In this document: piece after piece, positions 46,340 through 58,886 of the stretch
Numbering within the stretch: position 1 is the stretch's first letter
Layout of the letters: every line of letters starts with the position of its first letter
Assembly (NCBI RefSeq): GCF_023159225.1
Contig: NC_063163.1
Location: 108,407,885-108,471,884 of the forward strand
Length of the DNA stretch: 64,000 nucleotides
Source of the DNA: Perognathus longimembris pacificus
Taxonomy: Eukaryota; Chordata; Mammalia; Rodentia; Heteromyidae
Direction: 5' to 3'
Notes under the pieces: generated by a model
What the model was told of the DNA's origin: nothing
The model's database searches: none
The model's input: the letters and a program-made list of their open reading frames with translations, nothing else
Program-made: the position numbers and the translations under genes

Positions 46340-46795
46340 CCCCCCCCATGTTAGTCGCGGGGCTTGAACTCAGGGCCTGAGCTTGCTCAAGGCTAGCATG
46401 CTACCACTTTGAGCCATGGCTTCACTTCTGGTTTTCTGGTGGCTAGTTGGCAATAAGAATCTCATGGAGCGCTGGGGATATGGCCTTGTGGTAGAGTGCT
46501 TGTCTCACATACATGAAGCCCTGGGTTCGATTCCTCAGCACCATATATATAGAAAAAAGCCAGAAGTGGTGCTGTGGCTCAAGTGGTAGAGTGCTAGCCT
46601 TGAGCAAAAATGAAGCCAGGGACAGTGCTCAGGCTCTGAGTTCAAGCCCCAGGACTGGCAAAACAAAATAAAACAAAAATAAAAGAGGCATCTCATGGAT
46701 TTTTTCTGCCCAGGTTGGCTTTGAAGTGAAATCCACAGATCTCAGCCTCCTGAGTAGCTAGGATTATAGCTGTGAGTCACACAGTGCTAGGTTTT
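46340..46795 (-). mobile_element. B1-Geo composite SINE interrupted by a younger SINE
   Basis: Geo half 46340-46435 and B1 half 46700-46795 form one inverted element. It is split at about 46469 by an IDL-Geo copy on the opposite strand. Confidence 0.8.
46469..46689 (+). mobile_element. IDL-Geo-type SINE nested in an older SINE
   Basis: Flanked by 10-bp target duplication ATCTCATGGA at 46459-46468 and 46690-46699. Confidence 0.9.
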
Positions 46796-46799
46796 TTTT

Positions 46800-47520
46800 T
46801 TTTTTTTTTAAATGCAAGTATCACAAATGCTTCACCATAGTAAATAGATAAAAAAAGCCTTGGCTTTGTGTCAAAGTTTAGAATGTAGCTAGGAAGATAG
46901 AATGTTTAACATGTTGGCAAAAAGTGGGCACTCTGTAGATGTTTCCCTAATGAATCTAAATGTGTTTTTGTACATATAACTGTACTTTTATAGTTCTAAC
47001 TTTATAACTAAGGTCACTTAAAGTCATCAAGTAAGAAAAACAAATCTTTAGGGTGCAAATTTTTAAGTGTCCAGGTCTGGGTAGAAGATTACCATTCTTT
47101 CAGCAGTGCTACTAACTAGTTGAGAGTCTTAATTCACAACTGTATTCTCCCAAAACAAGATAAATATGAAGTTATTGGGATATCTACACTGTAAAGTACT
47201 AAGCTGATATATAAATATTTAAAATCCTAGAGTTGTATAAGGATATTTAGGAAAATATGTTACATAGTTAATCATTTCACCAGAATCACTGGTGTGTGGA
47301 TGGAAGCAACAGGAGAGACTGAAGTAGTAGGCTGAGTCTAGATCACCAACGGAAGAGTTGAACTTTAATTACAGTAGGTGGTCGTTGATGGGCATCAGTA
47401 TATCAGCTCTTTGCTTGTTTTAGGTGAACATTTGAATGTGTCAGCGGCAATGTGACTTCTGTTTACCTATATGAAGAGGCTTCAAAATGGCTTGTGGCAA
47501 ACCGTTCAACAGGTGCATGT
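46800..47520. other. Intergenic stretch between TBRG1 and PANX3
   Basis: AT-rich, begins with a T-run tail; no gene or repeat recognised. Confidence 0.45.
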
Positions 47521-47525
47521 GTTAG

Positions 47526-47612
47526 GCTGGGAGTGTAGCTCAAGTGGTAGAGTGCTTGCCAAGCAAGCTCAAGGCTCTGGATACAACCAGTACTGCAGGA
47601 AAAAAAAATGAC
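47526..47612 (+). mobile_element. ID-like SINE
   Basis: GGCTGGGAGTGTAGCTCAAG to CTGGATACAACCAGTACTGC with poly-A. Confidence 0.75.
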
Positions 47613-47877
47613 ACGCATAATGTCTGGCTTTAAAAAAAATACACGGCAAGAGGAGGCATGGTATTGTGGGCTGGGAATTATTTTTGCAGCCAGATCAAGA
47701 CTTGCATTAAAGTCAGGCATAAAATTGAAAGTTAAATGTAAGGACTGAGTAATGAAGCAGAAAAAGGTGGGGACAGCTTAGTCACACTTTTCCACCCCCC
47801 TTGTTTAGTTCTTAGTGGTTGCTCTTCAATAATTAGCTGTAAGTGAAGATATAATATCTTTTTAAGTATCAAAAGCT

Positions 47878-48056
47878 TAGTGGTAGAGTGCTTGTCTAGT
47901 GTGCATGAAGCCCTGGGTTCAATTCCTCAGCACCACATACACAGAAAAAGCAGAAAGTGTCGCTGTGGCTCACGAGGTAGTGTTAGCCTTGAGCAAAAAG
48001 AAGCCAGGGACAGTGCTCAGGCTCTGAGTCCCAAGCCCCAGGACTGGCAAAAAACC
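47878..48056 (+). mobile_element. IDL-Geo-type SINE, 5' truncated
   Basis: Begins inside the left unit at TAGTGGTAGAGTGCTTGTCT and ends with an A/C-rich tail. Confidence 0.85.
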
Positions 48057-48356
48057 AAAAACAAAACAACCCCAACATACTTGGGGCCACTAAGCATTGT
48101 AAAGGAGGTCACAGTTTATAAACCCTTGGTAAGATGCATTCTTGGGTTATATGATTAAATGAATGACTAATACTCTGCTTATGTCCTAAACCCAAGAGCA
48201 GATTACAAATTATTATTAATTATTAATCTTTATTAATTCCTTACTAGATTTCTATACTTATTCTTGGAATAAGCCAAGTATGGATCACATAGGGACCATG
48301 GAGTGAATGTAGTGAGAATTTCCATAAGTTTTCTTTGCTTGCAGAACATATGGACT

Positions 48357-48377
48357 TTTATTTATGTTTACTTTATT
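48357..48377 (-). terminator. PANX3: Candidate PANX3 polyadenylation signals
   Basis: Two AATAAA hexamers on the - strand (TTTATT at 48357-48362 and 48372-48377), about 270-285 nt past the PANX3 stop. Another is at 48229-48234. Usage is unproven. Confidence 0.3.
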
Positions 48378-48519
48378 CATAGGTGCTCCAGACCTCTCCT
48401 TTCAGTTCTTTGATTCTTCAGTTTGAACTTTACATTTAGTTCCTTATCTTGATTTTATCTTTGTATAGATACAAGATAAATAACACAAGTGAATCCAAGC
48501 TTAGCATATCTAAAGTGGA

Positions 48520-48521
<2 letters not shown>

Positions 48522-48562
<41 letters not shown>
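48522..48562 (+). repeat. (TG)20 microsatellite
   Basis: Pure TG run about 80 bp past the PANX3 stop (- strand), probably in its 3' UTR. Confidence 0.95.
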
Positions 48563-48566
<4 letters not shown>

Positions 48567-48642
48567 CTGTGTAGCTGGTAAAGGTAAGAGACTTAGTTTT
48601 CACAAAGGTTCTCAATCCAGAGGCTTCCCTCTGCCCCCTTAG

Positions 48643-49282
48643 CTATAAGTGTTCATCACATACACGTTGTGTGAGATGTTTAGGTTTTGAAGGTTCTAAG
48701 CCAGCCAATAAAGTCATAAAATCAACCACCGTGTCAATGTTATGCTTCTGGGTGGTTGTGTCCTTCAATACGCATAAGACACTCAACCAGCTAAAAGAAA
48801 TGAGCTCAGAGATATTGGCTCGGAGGAAAAGAAGGATCACATTGAGGTCATTGATAGGGCATCCTAGCATCTTTCTACTGAGGAGATCAAAAGCTGGGAG
48901 CATCTCATAGATGGATAGGAGTCGTTTGTCCCACCTACATAGCCGTGTGAGGTTGTATATTATCAGTGGAACCAGTAGGGTGTATACTACTACAATAGAG
49001 AGGCTAACAATCTGGAAAATGGATAAGGAGGTCAACCTGCATGTGATCAGATCGGGGACATAGGTCTCATCTTGTAGCAGTTCTGTCTTGATGGAACAGC
49101 TGAATTCTTTTTGGAAGAAGATATCCAAATGGAAGTGACCAAGATACAGATAAGTGGCTGAGGTGAAGAGGAGCAAGAGGGAATTCCTCAGGAGATAGAT
49201 GGCCACTAGTGAATGTGAGCGCTGCTTGCATGCCAGGTACCGTTCTAGCAAGGGGAATTCAAAGTATCGTTCTTTCCGGGCC
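48643..49282 (-). CDS. PANX3: PANX3 terminal coding exon 4
   Basis: Acceptor CTTGCCCAG, stop TAG at 48645-48643, 640 bp. Encodes [19 protein letters not shown], membrane segments 3 and 4, the second extracellular loop, and the C-tail [20 protein letters not shown] to VCDEHL. Confidence 0.96.
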
Positions 49283-50231
49283 CTGGGCAAGGGAAGAAAG
49301 AAGGCAAGGTTAGGAAGTGCCATTGAGAACCACATCCTTAGAATCATGAAGGAAAGTAACAGATCTGTGTATCCAAAATGACGTTTGGCATACAAGAAAG
49401 TCTGTCTTTCCCAAGCATAATCATGATTTTTCTAGTGAAAGAGCTGTGTAATTATTCTCCAAATACTGGCTGCAGTGTGATAGACACAGGAGATGGTTAA
49501 TGAATAATGAATGATCTGTAAATTTCTGCCTAGGAAGGCAGATTTTAACTCTAAGCTAAAATGGAACTCTTAGGAAGCAATAGGCTTAAGAAATTAGCAC
49601 TGGACTGGGAGTCCAAATAAATGCATTATGATTCTTGACCTGTATACTCTTGAATATGATTTTTTTGGTCTGGTTTATTAATTTTGTGTGTGTGTGTTGC
49701 TCATGGGCCTTGAACTCAGGGCTTGGCCACTATCCCTGAGCCTTTTTGGTCAAGGCTAGCACTTTGTCACTTTGAGCCACTTTGCCACTTTCTAGTTTAT
49801 CCATTTATACAAACAAATGTGGTAATATGTGGAGAGCAGTGATGTTGAGGCACAGATAAGCCACTCTCTGCCTTGAAGAAGGGGAGTGTCTGACTTATGG
49901 AGAAGGGGCAAATAAAACATGGACATATGAAATAAAATGAATATTTGACTTGTTGCCAAATGGATGAGCATGACCCATACTATGACCCATAGTAGTTGCA
50001 AATGTTAGCAGATGGAATAATGTTCAGAAATATTTATAGAGAATGTTGGCTTGAAGTTGGGCTCCAAAGGATAGAGAGGATATAGTATGCACAGAAATAT
50101 GGAGAAAATATGATTTCACATCTTGGTTGAATTATGTATGCCCTTATTAGGGCCCACCCTAGTTGCCTTACTTAAAATGGTACTGCTCTTTGTCCCTCCA
50201 GCTCTCCAGACTTCCTTTCCTCCTGTTAAGT

Positions 50232-50301
<70 letters not shown>

Positions 50302-53300
50302 GCCAGTCCTGGGACTTGAACTCAGGGCCTGAGCACTGTCACTGGCTTCCTTTTGCTCAAGGCTTGCACTTTACCACTTGAACCACAGATCTACTTCCAT
50401 CTTTTTCTGTTTATGTGGTACTGAGGAATCGAACCCAGGGCTTCATGCATGCTAGGCAAGCACTCTACCACTAAGCCACATTCCCAGCCCCACTTTTTTT
50501 TATACTATGCATCATATATTAATGTATGTTTTACCTATGAGCCATGGTTATTTGTTGTCTTTTTTCCCCTCAGAGAAGGTAAACCTTACCTAGGTAGGTT
50601 TATCTTTGTCATCCCTCTTGTCTGTAACAAACTATTATATGAGAAGCACTAAGCATGATACCTGGTACTCTGATAAATGACTAAATAAATACATTATCTG
50701 TCTAGGGAAAAGGTGGACACTGCTTGGATAGAGTGGAAGATTTCTTTCACTTACGGTGGATTGAGTATCTCTTATCTAAGTGCCTGGGAGCAGAAATGCT
50801 TAAAATTTTGGAATTTTTAATATTTTGCAATATTTACATTATTTATAGTAGCCAAAAGGTTGAAGTGACCCAAGTGTCTACTTGCGAATGATTTCTCATT
50901 TTTCATTTCTCTGTCTTCAGCAACAATGTGAATGGCATTCTAATATGCTACAACACTTTTACTTATGCTGAGCATCTTTTGGATTCTGCAACACTCTGGA
51001 GTTTGGAATTCTGGATTAAAGATACTCAATGTTTAGTTAGAAGTTTGAAAAAGTAATTGCTGACAGCATTTTGGGGCCTTAGACAATAGAATTGCTAATG
51101 GAAGTTTGTGAATAGGGGATTAGCATACAGAAGTGAGAGTAATCCCTCGTGGCTTAGTGTGTTCGTTTGGCATAAAGCATAATTTAAAAATTAGTATTAA
51201 TAGATATTATTGTAATGCTCAACAGAATCTTTCAGAAAAATGGTAGAAGAGATAACTCACTTCTCCAGTTCATCCCAGAAGACATGGGGGTCAGAGCTCT
51301 TCTGCCGGATCTTCAACATGTGCTGCACTAGGCGGATGGAGCGATTATAGGATTTGTCCAGTTCACTGATGATGAACAGCAGATCTGAGCTGAGGGCTGG
51401 GACAGCTGTATACTGCCACAACAGTACTGGCAGGTACATAGCCACAGCTAGGGCCATCAGGGAGTAGGGGAGAGCCTGCAGGACAAAAGTAGTTTGAGAA
51501 GGGAGCCCAGAGTGCCGGGCCTTGATTGACAGCTCAGTTTCTGTTTCAGAAGGAAGGACAGTGTGCATAGTGGACCACCTAAGGCTGCTGATATAGAATA
51601 TAATGAGGCTCTATAGAGAAGAGACGGCAGATTTCCATGTTCCTCCAAACCAAAGTCCACAGTATTTCTATACTATCATCTGCCTGGGAACTTAAGGAGA
51701 GAAAAAGCAAAAATGAGGGTGGAGGGAGGAAAGGAGATGTAGAGAGAGAAAGGGGGGAGAGAGAGGGAGAGAGAGAACATGCAGGGAGCTCCTCCCACCC
51801 CCACTCAAAGGTGTATGTTGAGCAGTTAGTCTGATATCATGGCCAACAGAGGCCTCTCTTAGGGGAGAGAAAATCCTATTTCTTCCATACAGCCTTCTCA
51901 GAACAGAGTTCTTGGAACCAAGCTTAGTTTTTTTTTTTTTTCCTCTCCCATTGGCAATGCTAAATTTGACAAGCCTTGCCTCATTAGTTACTCTATGGAT
52001 TGAATTGTGGTTGTTTCATATCTCACTCCCACTGTGCAGAAGTCTTAATCATTGGTATCTTAGAATGAAATTATATTTGGAAATAGGATCTAAATAACAA
52101 ATTGTATCAGTTAATTTAAAATGAAATTATGGAGGAATAGAGTAGGCCTCTAGTCCATTATGACTTATCCCTTTAAAACATACACAGACATACAGGCACA
52201 TACTCTTTATGTGAAGAGGGAGACAGGCGGACATGGAGAATATCCAGGATGATGTGACCACAAGCCAAAAAGAAAGGCCTGGAAGATCTGTCCCTTGCAT
52301 CCCTGAGAGGAGCCTGATCTTGGATATCTGGTCTCTGTTGCTGTGAGATGATACATTTCTGTTGTTTAAGTCACTTAGTTTCTTTTACTTTGTCATGGCA
52401 GCCTTGGAAAACTGATATAAGGACTTTCTTGTGTTTCCTTATTGTACCAGCGTTTTGTTTGTAGAAAAATGGCTATTTGTAAAGACTTTCTAAAGTTACA
52501 TATTTGCTAGACGCTTAACAAGCCTTATTTGATTTTACAAGGATACATTCAGGTAGGTATGATTAATGCCTCTACAGATAAGTTAGCTGAAGCATGGAAA
52601 GGTTAAATACCAGTATAGAGTTACACATCCAATAGGAGAGGGAGCTGGGATTTGGAAGATGGTTCCCTTAATGACTACTTGACCTGTAGATTCTCCTTAA
52701 CCAAATATGTTCTTTTAGAGGACAGTTTGGAGGAAAAGGGAAGAATACCTATTTCTACATATTTGATTTCATTTGGCTAAAGAGAAAAAGTGTGTGTATA
52801 CGTTGTGTTGTTTTTCTGAACTAAAAAAGAAAAGACGGTTTAGAGAAGTGAGGGTTAAGAGTTATATATGTGTGTGTGTGTGTGTGTGAATTTGATGTAA
52901 GGACATTATATCCATGCATACAGTTATCACCATGAAGCCCCTTTGCAAATAACTTTATGCTAATAAGTTACTTTTTAAAAAAGACATTAGGATAAGTGAT
53001 CCCTGACACAAGTGAAAATTAGAACTTTTTGTCCTTGTCTAACAAATAACATTGGACAAGTTATTTGTGCCATAATTCTTCACTCTCACAGTGCTTCCAT
53101 ATGTTTGAAGTGGAGCAGAGCTTGGGCTTAGCACTTCCTGGTGATCTTGATGATCAAGCATGTTGACCCTTTCCTGACATAGGATTCTCTTCTGTGAACT
53201 TGTTAATAACGTAGGTTGTGCTTCATCTGTGACAGTGACTCAGTGACAGAGACCTCATGAGTTTTCTCCATAGCATTCCTGGTCATAGAACTATGGCATT

Positions 53301-55900
53301 TTGAGGTCTTGTAAATAATCATTCCTAGAAAATATCACAGTGACTTCTGATTAATCATAGTGAATTGAACAAATGGTTGCTATGCCTTTATAAGACCTGA
53401 TAGGATGACAGTAAAAGACAAAATGGCATAGTTTTCTAGGATGGAAGAGAGGAGACAAGAGAAAAGACCAGAGCAATAAAATATGGAAATATACTAGAAG
53501 TTACTGTCTATAAGGAAGGTTAGAAGGCAGGGATAAGCAAGCTATTTAGAACCACAAAGCCTCAGGAATCAGAAATAAAGAAGACCTCAGAAAACCAGCA
53601 TGTAGAAAAATTAGAAAATCTGGGGGCTGGGATTATGGCCTAGTGGTAGAGTGCTTCCCTTGTATACGTGAAGCCTTGGGTTTGATTCCTCAGCACCACA
53701 TATATAGAAAAGACCAAAAGGGGTGCTGTGGCTCAAGTGGTAGGATGCTAGCCTTGAGCAAAAAGAAGCCAGGGACAGTGCTCAGGCCCTGAGTTCAAGC
53801 CCTAGAACTGGCAAAAAATTTTTTAGAAGACTACATGAGCAACAAACCTTCAGATCTTTTCTGTAATGTGATACATTCAAGCTTCTTTTCCTGATAGAGG
53901 CTTGAAGCTTATTTCCTGAAGAGATTGAATCAGATTAAACTCTGCACTTTAGTAACACAGAGGGCTGGCTGAAGACCATTCTGAGTTGGTGATTGACTGA
54001 ATGAATAATGAATGGGCTGCCAGCTAAGCTTATTACAAATCTACGCCTTGCTTCTAACCATAAATTATGGACTGAGTGACTCAGACTAGCCAGTCCAAGA
54101 GAAAAGACCACAACAGACTCTGATACTATAGATTTTTCTTAATGAAATAGACCAAAGGGTTCACCTTCACTATATCTGTCAACAAGTCTCGCCCATAGGA
54201 ACAAAGTTTCCTGATGAAAGAGGGCACATGAAGATCAGTAGGCATTTGAAGACAGCCAGGAACATAAATATCAGCAATCAAAATAAACATGTATAGTAGG
54301 GGAAGTAGACCGATCAGCATACATTGTCCCTTTCCACTCAGCCACAAAGCTAGCCAAATAGAATCTCTGCCTACTTTACCTTGTGAGGCCAGAGAGGTTT
54401 GATCTTGTACTGGCCAGCCTCATCCTGTTCATGGTGAATAAGTGAATCCCAACAAGAACTGTCCACAAACGCCGCCTGCCGAACGCTGAAGTTGCTTGGA
54501 GAGAAGCAACTAATTGGAGACCCTGTAATAGGAACACAGCTTTGACACAACCTGGAATTGGAGTGGAAGAATGGGAACTCAGCCCAAGAGGCCACAACCC
54601 TGCCAATGTCAGTGTCTTGCCACTGTCTTCTTGTGCTTGTTTCCTGAGTTTGGTACTGCTATGTCATGGATAGTCAGGGCCTGATGGGATAGCACTTACT
54701 GTTTGGTCTGTGGCACTAATGTACTGACGGCCTTTTAGTACTGGTGGTCTTTTCCTCTAAGAGCTCCCCTGAACTCCACTATAGGTAGACTCCTGCAATT
54801 TGGCACCAATAGTTTGGCATTTCATAGTGACATCTTTGTTCTGAGAGAGCTGACATCTTTTAGATTCTAAAATATAGAGGACTAACTTCCTGAACTTCTG
54901 CATCTACCTTAAGAGAGAGGTCAGACCAGTGGTCTTGGAAGGAAAACAGATTTGGAGGAATCTGACTTTTCTGGTTTTTCATCAATCTCTGAATAAAGGC
55001 AGTGCTAGGAACCAGCACCTTTCCCCTTGTTGAAGATGAATGAAGAGATAATGGGAGGTTATACATCTCACTAAGAAATGTAGTAAGCTTATGAGCACAG
55101 CCTATGAAGAAAGTTGCAGATACCAGTTCTGAGGGAGTCCACTTTCAACAGAAGGAGTAGCTTTGCTGAGTTAACCCAGTGACTATAGCACTGCATATGC
55201 ATGGGTGTTATTGTCTATGTATGCATCTGAAGTTTGTGGAGAGGAAGCAGATGGCTTATTCAGCATCTTCAAACACTGCTCTTAAATATATATTCTCACT
55301 TACCCTCAACGTAGGGGTGGGAAAAGGGCTCAGGGAAAACAAGACTTCGTAGCACAGTTGACTAAGACAAAGAAGTTTCATATTCTGAAGACATTATGGC
55401 ACCTCAATGTCTCTTATCGCTATAGAGGTTCAAATAAAATGTAGTTATTGCAATGACATACAGTATATTAATTTCAACTAACTGAAATTTCAACTCACTA
55501 TTTTATAAAATTTTCAGAGTTGACTTTTAACACTTTTTGGTGCCTTTGCTTTACTGGTAGGATACCCATATTTAGGATAAATACATGTACAGTCTGCTCT
55601 TTGGGTGATCCAGCCTAGTCCAAAGTGATGAAACCTAGTCAGTGTGGATGCTATCTCACTTCAGCTATGAGACATGCAAAGAAATAAAGTAGGGTCTCTC
55701 ATCATTTGAAGCAACTTACCAGAGGAGAACTCCTGGGCAAAAGCCAAGGACATCAGCAGCAAAGGGAAGCCCACAGCAACAAACTTGACTATCTGGTCCA
55801 GGGGCAGTTCCAGGCGCAGTCCTTTGAGACGGGAGCCCCTGTGGTCAGGCAGCAGGGCATCAGAGAGCATATACTCAGCAGCTGTGTGTGCGAGCGACAT
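48643..55900 (-). CDS. PANX3: Pannexin-3, PANX3 (complete)
   Basis: Large-pore membrane channel releasing ATP and conducting Ca2+, prominent in osteoblasts, chondrocytes and skin. Four exons: 55900-55720, 54522-54380, 51475-51261 and 49282-48643, joining to 1179 bp and 392 residues, the human length. It has four predicted membrane segments: about 37-55, 109-130, and two in exon 4 ([19 protein letters not shown] and [19 protein letters not shown]). The first extracellular loop has the paired Cys66 and Cys84 and the glycosylation sequon Asn71-Phe-Ser; the second has the Cys pair flanking [18 protein letters not shown]. The start [19 protein letters not shown] matches the family. No frame break or lost key residue is seen. 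The gene lies in tandem upstream of TBRG1 as in human. Confidence 0.97.
49685..49797 (-). mobile_element. Geo-module SINE monomer
   Basis: GGCCTTGAACTCAGGGCTTG with GGTCAAGGCTAGCACTTTGT, preceded by a short TG run. Confidence 0.7.
50233..50300 (+). repeat. (TATC)17 microsatellite abutting a SINE tail
   Basis: 68 bp of perfect TATC in PANX3 intron 3, immediately at the tail position of the next inverted SINE. Confidence 0.96.
50301..50490 (-). mobile_element. IDL-Geo-type SINE
   Basis: Complete inverted dimer, TGCCAGTCCTGGGACTTGAA to CACATTCCCAGCCCC. Confidence 0.87.
51261..51475 (-). CDS. PANX3: PANX3 coding exon 3 (membrane segment 2)
   Basis: Acceptor TTGTCCTGCAG, donor GAGAA|GTGAGT, 215 bp. 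Encodes [19 protein letters not shown] (membrane segment 2), then [19 protein letters not shown] and [20 protein letters not shown] of the cytoplasmic loop. Confidence 0.96.
51985..52425 (+). mobile_element. MaLR/MLT1-type LTR relic
   Basis: Starts near CTATGGATTGAATTGTGG and ends TTTAAGTCACTTAGTTTC then TTTGTCATGGCAGCCTTGG, matching MLT1-type LTR ends; decayed centre. In PANX3 intron 2. No coding content. Confidence 0.65.
52426..53618 (-). other. PANX3 intron 2 segment
   Basis: AT-rich with a short TG run at about 52866-52889; no exon or clear repeat recognised. Confidence 0.45.
53623..53818 (+). mobile_element. IDL-Geo-type SINE
   Basis: GGGGCTGGGATTATGGCCTA to CCTAGAACTGGCAAAAAA; full dimer. 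Confidence 0.88.
54380..54522 (-). CDS. PANX3: PANX3 coding exon 2 (extracellular loop 1)
   Basis: Acceptor CCTATTACAG, donor CACAAG|GTAAAG, 143 bp. Encodes [20 protein letters not shown] and [13 protein letters not shown], containing both loop-1 cysteines and the NFS glycosylation site. Confidence 0.96.
54523..55719 (-). other. PANX3 intron 1
   Basis: 1.2 kb with no recognised repeat or exon. Confidence 0.5.
55720..55900 (-). CDS. PANX3: PANX3 coding exon 1
   Basis: ATG to TCCTCTG|GTAAGT, 181 bp. Encodes the cytoplasmic N-terminus [32 protein letters not shown] and membrane segment 1, ending AQEFSSG. Confidence 0.96.
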
Positions 55901-56250
55901 GATGCTTCAGAGCTTGGGGGTGCAGAAGTGGCAAGAGATGTCCTGGGATAGTGGAGTGAGAAGATTCTAGCTTTGGGAAGCAGGCTGTGAGGAGACTGTG
56001 CTTCAGCACCAGCTTCATGGATATCTGTGCTAGGAGCAGACAATGATTCTCTAAATAACTGCCCAGGCCCTGAGCTAGGCACCGTGGTAATTAGAGGGAG
56101 GTCCAGCCTCAGTGGGTCCTTGCTAGAGGAGGGTCGGGCTTCATGTGTGGCTGGTGCCAGGCTGTTCTCTCTGGATTGTCTCTGAGTAGATGAAACCTGT
56201 GGCTTTATACTGCCCTCTCATTAATAAAGTATTTTCAGCTGAGTGGTGGA
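55901..56250 (-). promoter_or_regulatory. PANX3 upstream region (promoter by position)
   Basis: Lies directly upstream of the PANX3 ATG and must contain its 5' leader and probably core promoter. It is not CpG-rich and I see no convincing TATA box, so no motif is assigned. Confidence 0.35.
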
Positions 56251-56744
56251 TAGAAGGAGGGCCGTGGAACCAGATCCCCCATATAATTGGTGTGGAATTT
56301 GGGTGGGGATTGCTTAAATGTGCTAGAGGCCCTCATTTTGTGGTTTGGGGTGGGAATGGAGCCCCTAGAACTCAGCTAGGATTGCTAACCTTATAGAGTA
56401 GTCTTTGTTCTAGTAATGAATTTTGCTCTGGGCCCCAGGTCTTCCCCAGAAAAGTCTCTGGATTCGACGTTAAATTTTCTCCCCCCACCTCTGGTCTTCT
56501 TCCAAAACATTCAACCACATATTTACAATGTTTGATTCCTTTTTTTAGACCCTTCTGTTCTCTAGGAAGCTGGGTGATGCATGGTAGTGTTGAGTACTGG
56601 AAGGATCATGACCTATGAAATTTGGAGGGAAACGTTCTCCTTTGGACTACTAGGAATGCTAATTTTTAAAAAATGTGTCATTTCAGGCAAGTCATTTGTG
56701 TCGGTTTTTTTTTTTTATATCTGAAGTGGTAGTATGATCCTGTC

Positions 56745-57235
56745 AAAATTGTGGTTTGTTTAGGAGTATTGTGTGTGAAGGTGTTAGGTAGACCGTAACA
56801 TGCAGGACAGGTGCTATGGTTTGGTGAAACATTAAGAGGCAGGACCTAGTGAGAGGAAATAAGGTCACTGGAAGAATGGCATTGAAGGGGATATTGGGAC
56901 TCTCAGCACTTCCTCTCTCTCTGTAGCTTTCTGGTTGGCTCAAGTTAAGCAGTTTCTTTTGCTATGCATTTATGTCCCGATGTACTGTCCAACCACAGGC
57001 CCAAAGGAACAGGGCTGAATGACCATGAACTCAAACCTCTGAATGCGTGAACCAAATAAATATTCCCCCTCCTTTATTTCCAGTGCTGGGAATCAAACTT
57101 AGGACCTTACACATACTTAAACAGCATTATACGACTGGACTATACCCATAGTCCAACTTCTTCTTTTAAGTTGATTATCTCAATTATTTTTTTAATCACA
57201 GTGACAGAAAAGCTGACTAACACACAAAGTGTCAT
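56745..57235 (+). mobile_element. MaLR-type LTR with an inserted ID element
   Basis: Blocks AGGCAGGACCTAGTGAGAGG, CACTGGAAGAATGGCATTGA, GCCCAAAGGAACAGGGCTGA and GTTGATTATCTCAATTAT in order are typical of MST/MT/ORR-class MaLR LTRs. An ID-like SINE (57075-57165, inverted) sits near the 3' end. No internal genes. Confidence 0.75.
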
Positions 57236-57720
57236 CTCCGTTCACTTTGGTGGGTTGGGTGGAAAATAAGGCACTTTGGTTTTTCTACTTGACAATAAAG
57301 GCCCTTAACTGGCCTTCACTCTCTATGTTCTTCTTATAAGGCAAGGGATCCTTGGGCCAATGGGATGTGTCATTCTGAGCCTGTACAGAACCTGTTCACT
57401 ATCTCAACATTTCTTTTAGCTCCTTGACTATAATTCCTGCCTGTGTCCTCTCAGCCTGTTTCTAGGACCTACGGGATCCTTTTCTTCAGGTACTCCTTTT
57501 AAGTGAAGATTATGTTGCTAGTATATATTCCAAGGTCTAAGGAATGGCTGCATATGGGTGTTTAGAAAGAGTTTTAAAGTGTAGAGGTGTTCTCACATGC
57601 AGTTGTGAGGCATTTTTATTTTTATTTTCTGAATTAGGAAGTGAAGGAGATTGAATCAGGAGTCTGGGGGTAGTGTGGACAGTCTACATTTGATCCTGGC
57701 ATTCATGGTCATTATGAAGG

Positions 57721-57764
<44 letters not shown>

Positions 57765-58544
57765 GTAGACAGGTAGAATATTTATTCAACAGTTTGTTAA
57801 CTTGGTTTATTACTTTTCATTTAAAAAAGATACATCATACACGGTAAGTTCTATTTGAACTTTCCCCTTGCTTTGACATGTTCAGGCCTGGCCTGCCTCT
57901 CTTCTCATCATCCCATGAGCCAGAGACCAACTAGGGGTGCTCTATATATGCGTAGTGGAGTGATCCTGGCATGGGAACAACACAAGGGAGCCTTTCTTCC
58001 CTATCACCCTGTCTGCATTCTCATTTCTGTATCTTTTAACTATGTTTTTGTTAAGTGTTTAATGTTGGTTTGTATGCATGTAGTCCAATGAGTAATTAAG
58101 TGTGGTTAGGCCTGTGTTGATTTTAGGAAGACTCAGGGTACATTTAGATTTCCCCATTTGGAAGCCTGAATTTTCCAAGTTTTTGGTTGAAAGCCTGTTA
58201 GGTCTTCAACTTCTCTTAGGCTGTGAGAAATACCTATCTCTTCAGAGGATATCCATTTAGCTGCTAAGCCTCCTAATTCAGGGAGCTTCAAACCCCAGCA
58301 AATGTTTGGATGGCTTACTGAGTTTGTATCAGTGATCTTGGTGTTATCTCCTCCTTCTGCAGTGTTGTTTCCTAAGCACCATAGGGAGCGTGTAGAAGAC
58401 TTCACTTCACATTTTACTCTGGTTCAAGTCCACCTCTTTACAACCCCAGAGGACAGAAAATGTCCTGTGGGGAAAACTGACCATGTGTTTGAAGTTCCTC
58501 AAGTTTCCAACTGTTAGTCTACCCCACTGATAACCATTGAAAGC
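57236..58544. other. Intergenic stretch
   Basis: Apart from the TG run no gene or repeat is recognised; open frames are short and match nothing I know. Confidence 0.45.
57722..57762 (+). repeat. (TG)20 microsatellite
   Basis: Pure TG run in the intergenic region right of PANX3. Confidence 0.96.
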
Positions 58545-58680
58545 TCTAATGGTTTATTTATTTATTTGATGGTAGAGATTAGAATCTCCTAGGTTTTCCT
58601 GCCAGGAATCACTTAGAACTGTGATCCTCAGATATCAGCATTCTTTACCAGTGGATATGACCCACTGGTGCCCAGCTCTC
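58545..58680 (-). mobile_element. B1-like SINE, decayed
   Basis: TGTGATCCTCAGATATCAGC and CACTGGTGCCCAGCTCT, inverted B1 half. Confidence 0.55.
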
Positions 58681-58886
58681 TGCTTGGACCAAGGCCTGTG
58701 GTGAGTTGGTGTTCAGAAATAGAAGATTCTTCCAGGGTAAAATTCCGCTGGAGATTGTCATCTTAAAAATACTACTGTCCTGTCTGGAATTTCAATTCAT
58801 AACTATTAATAGTCATAAAATAAAATGTTAGTAATTAGCATAGCTTTGTGTATCATGTTGGGAGCATTTTCCTGCCACAAAATATT

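Noticed and set aside
50123..50381. Repeated SIYL peptide frames
   Set aside because: Pure translation of the TATC microsatellite.
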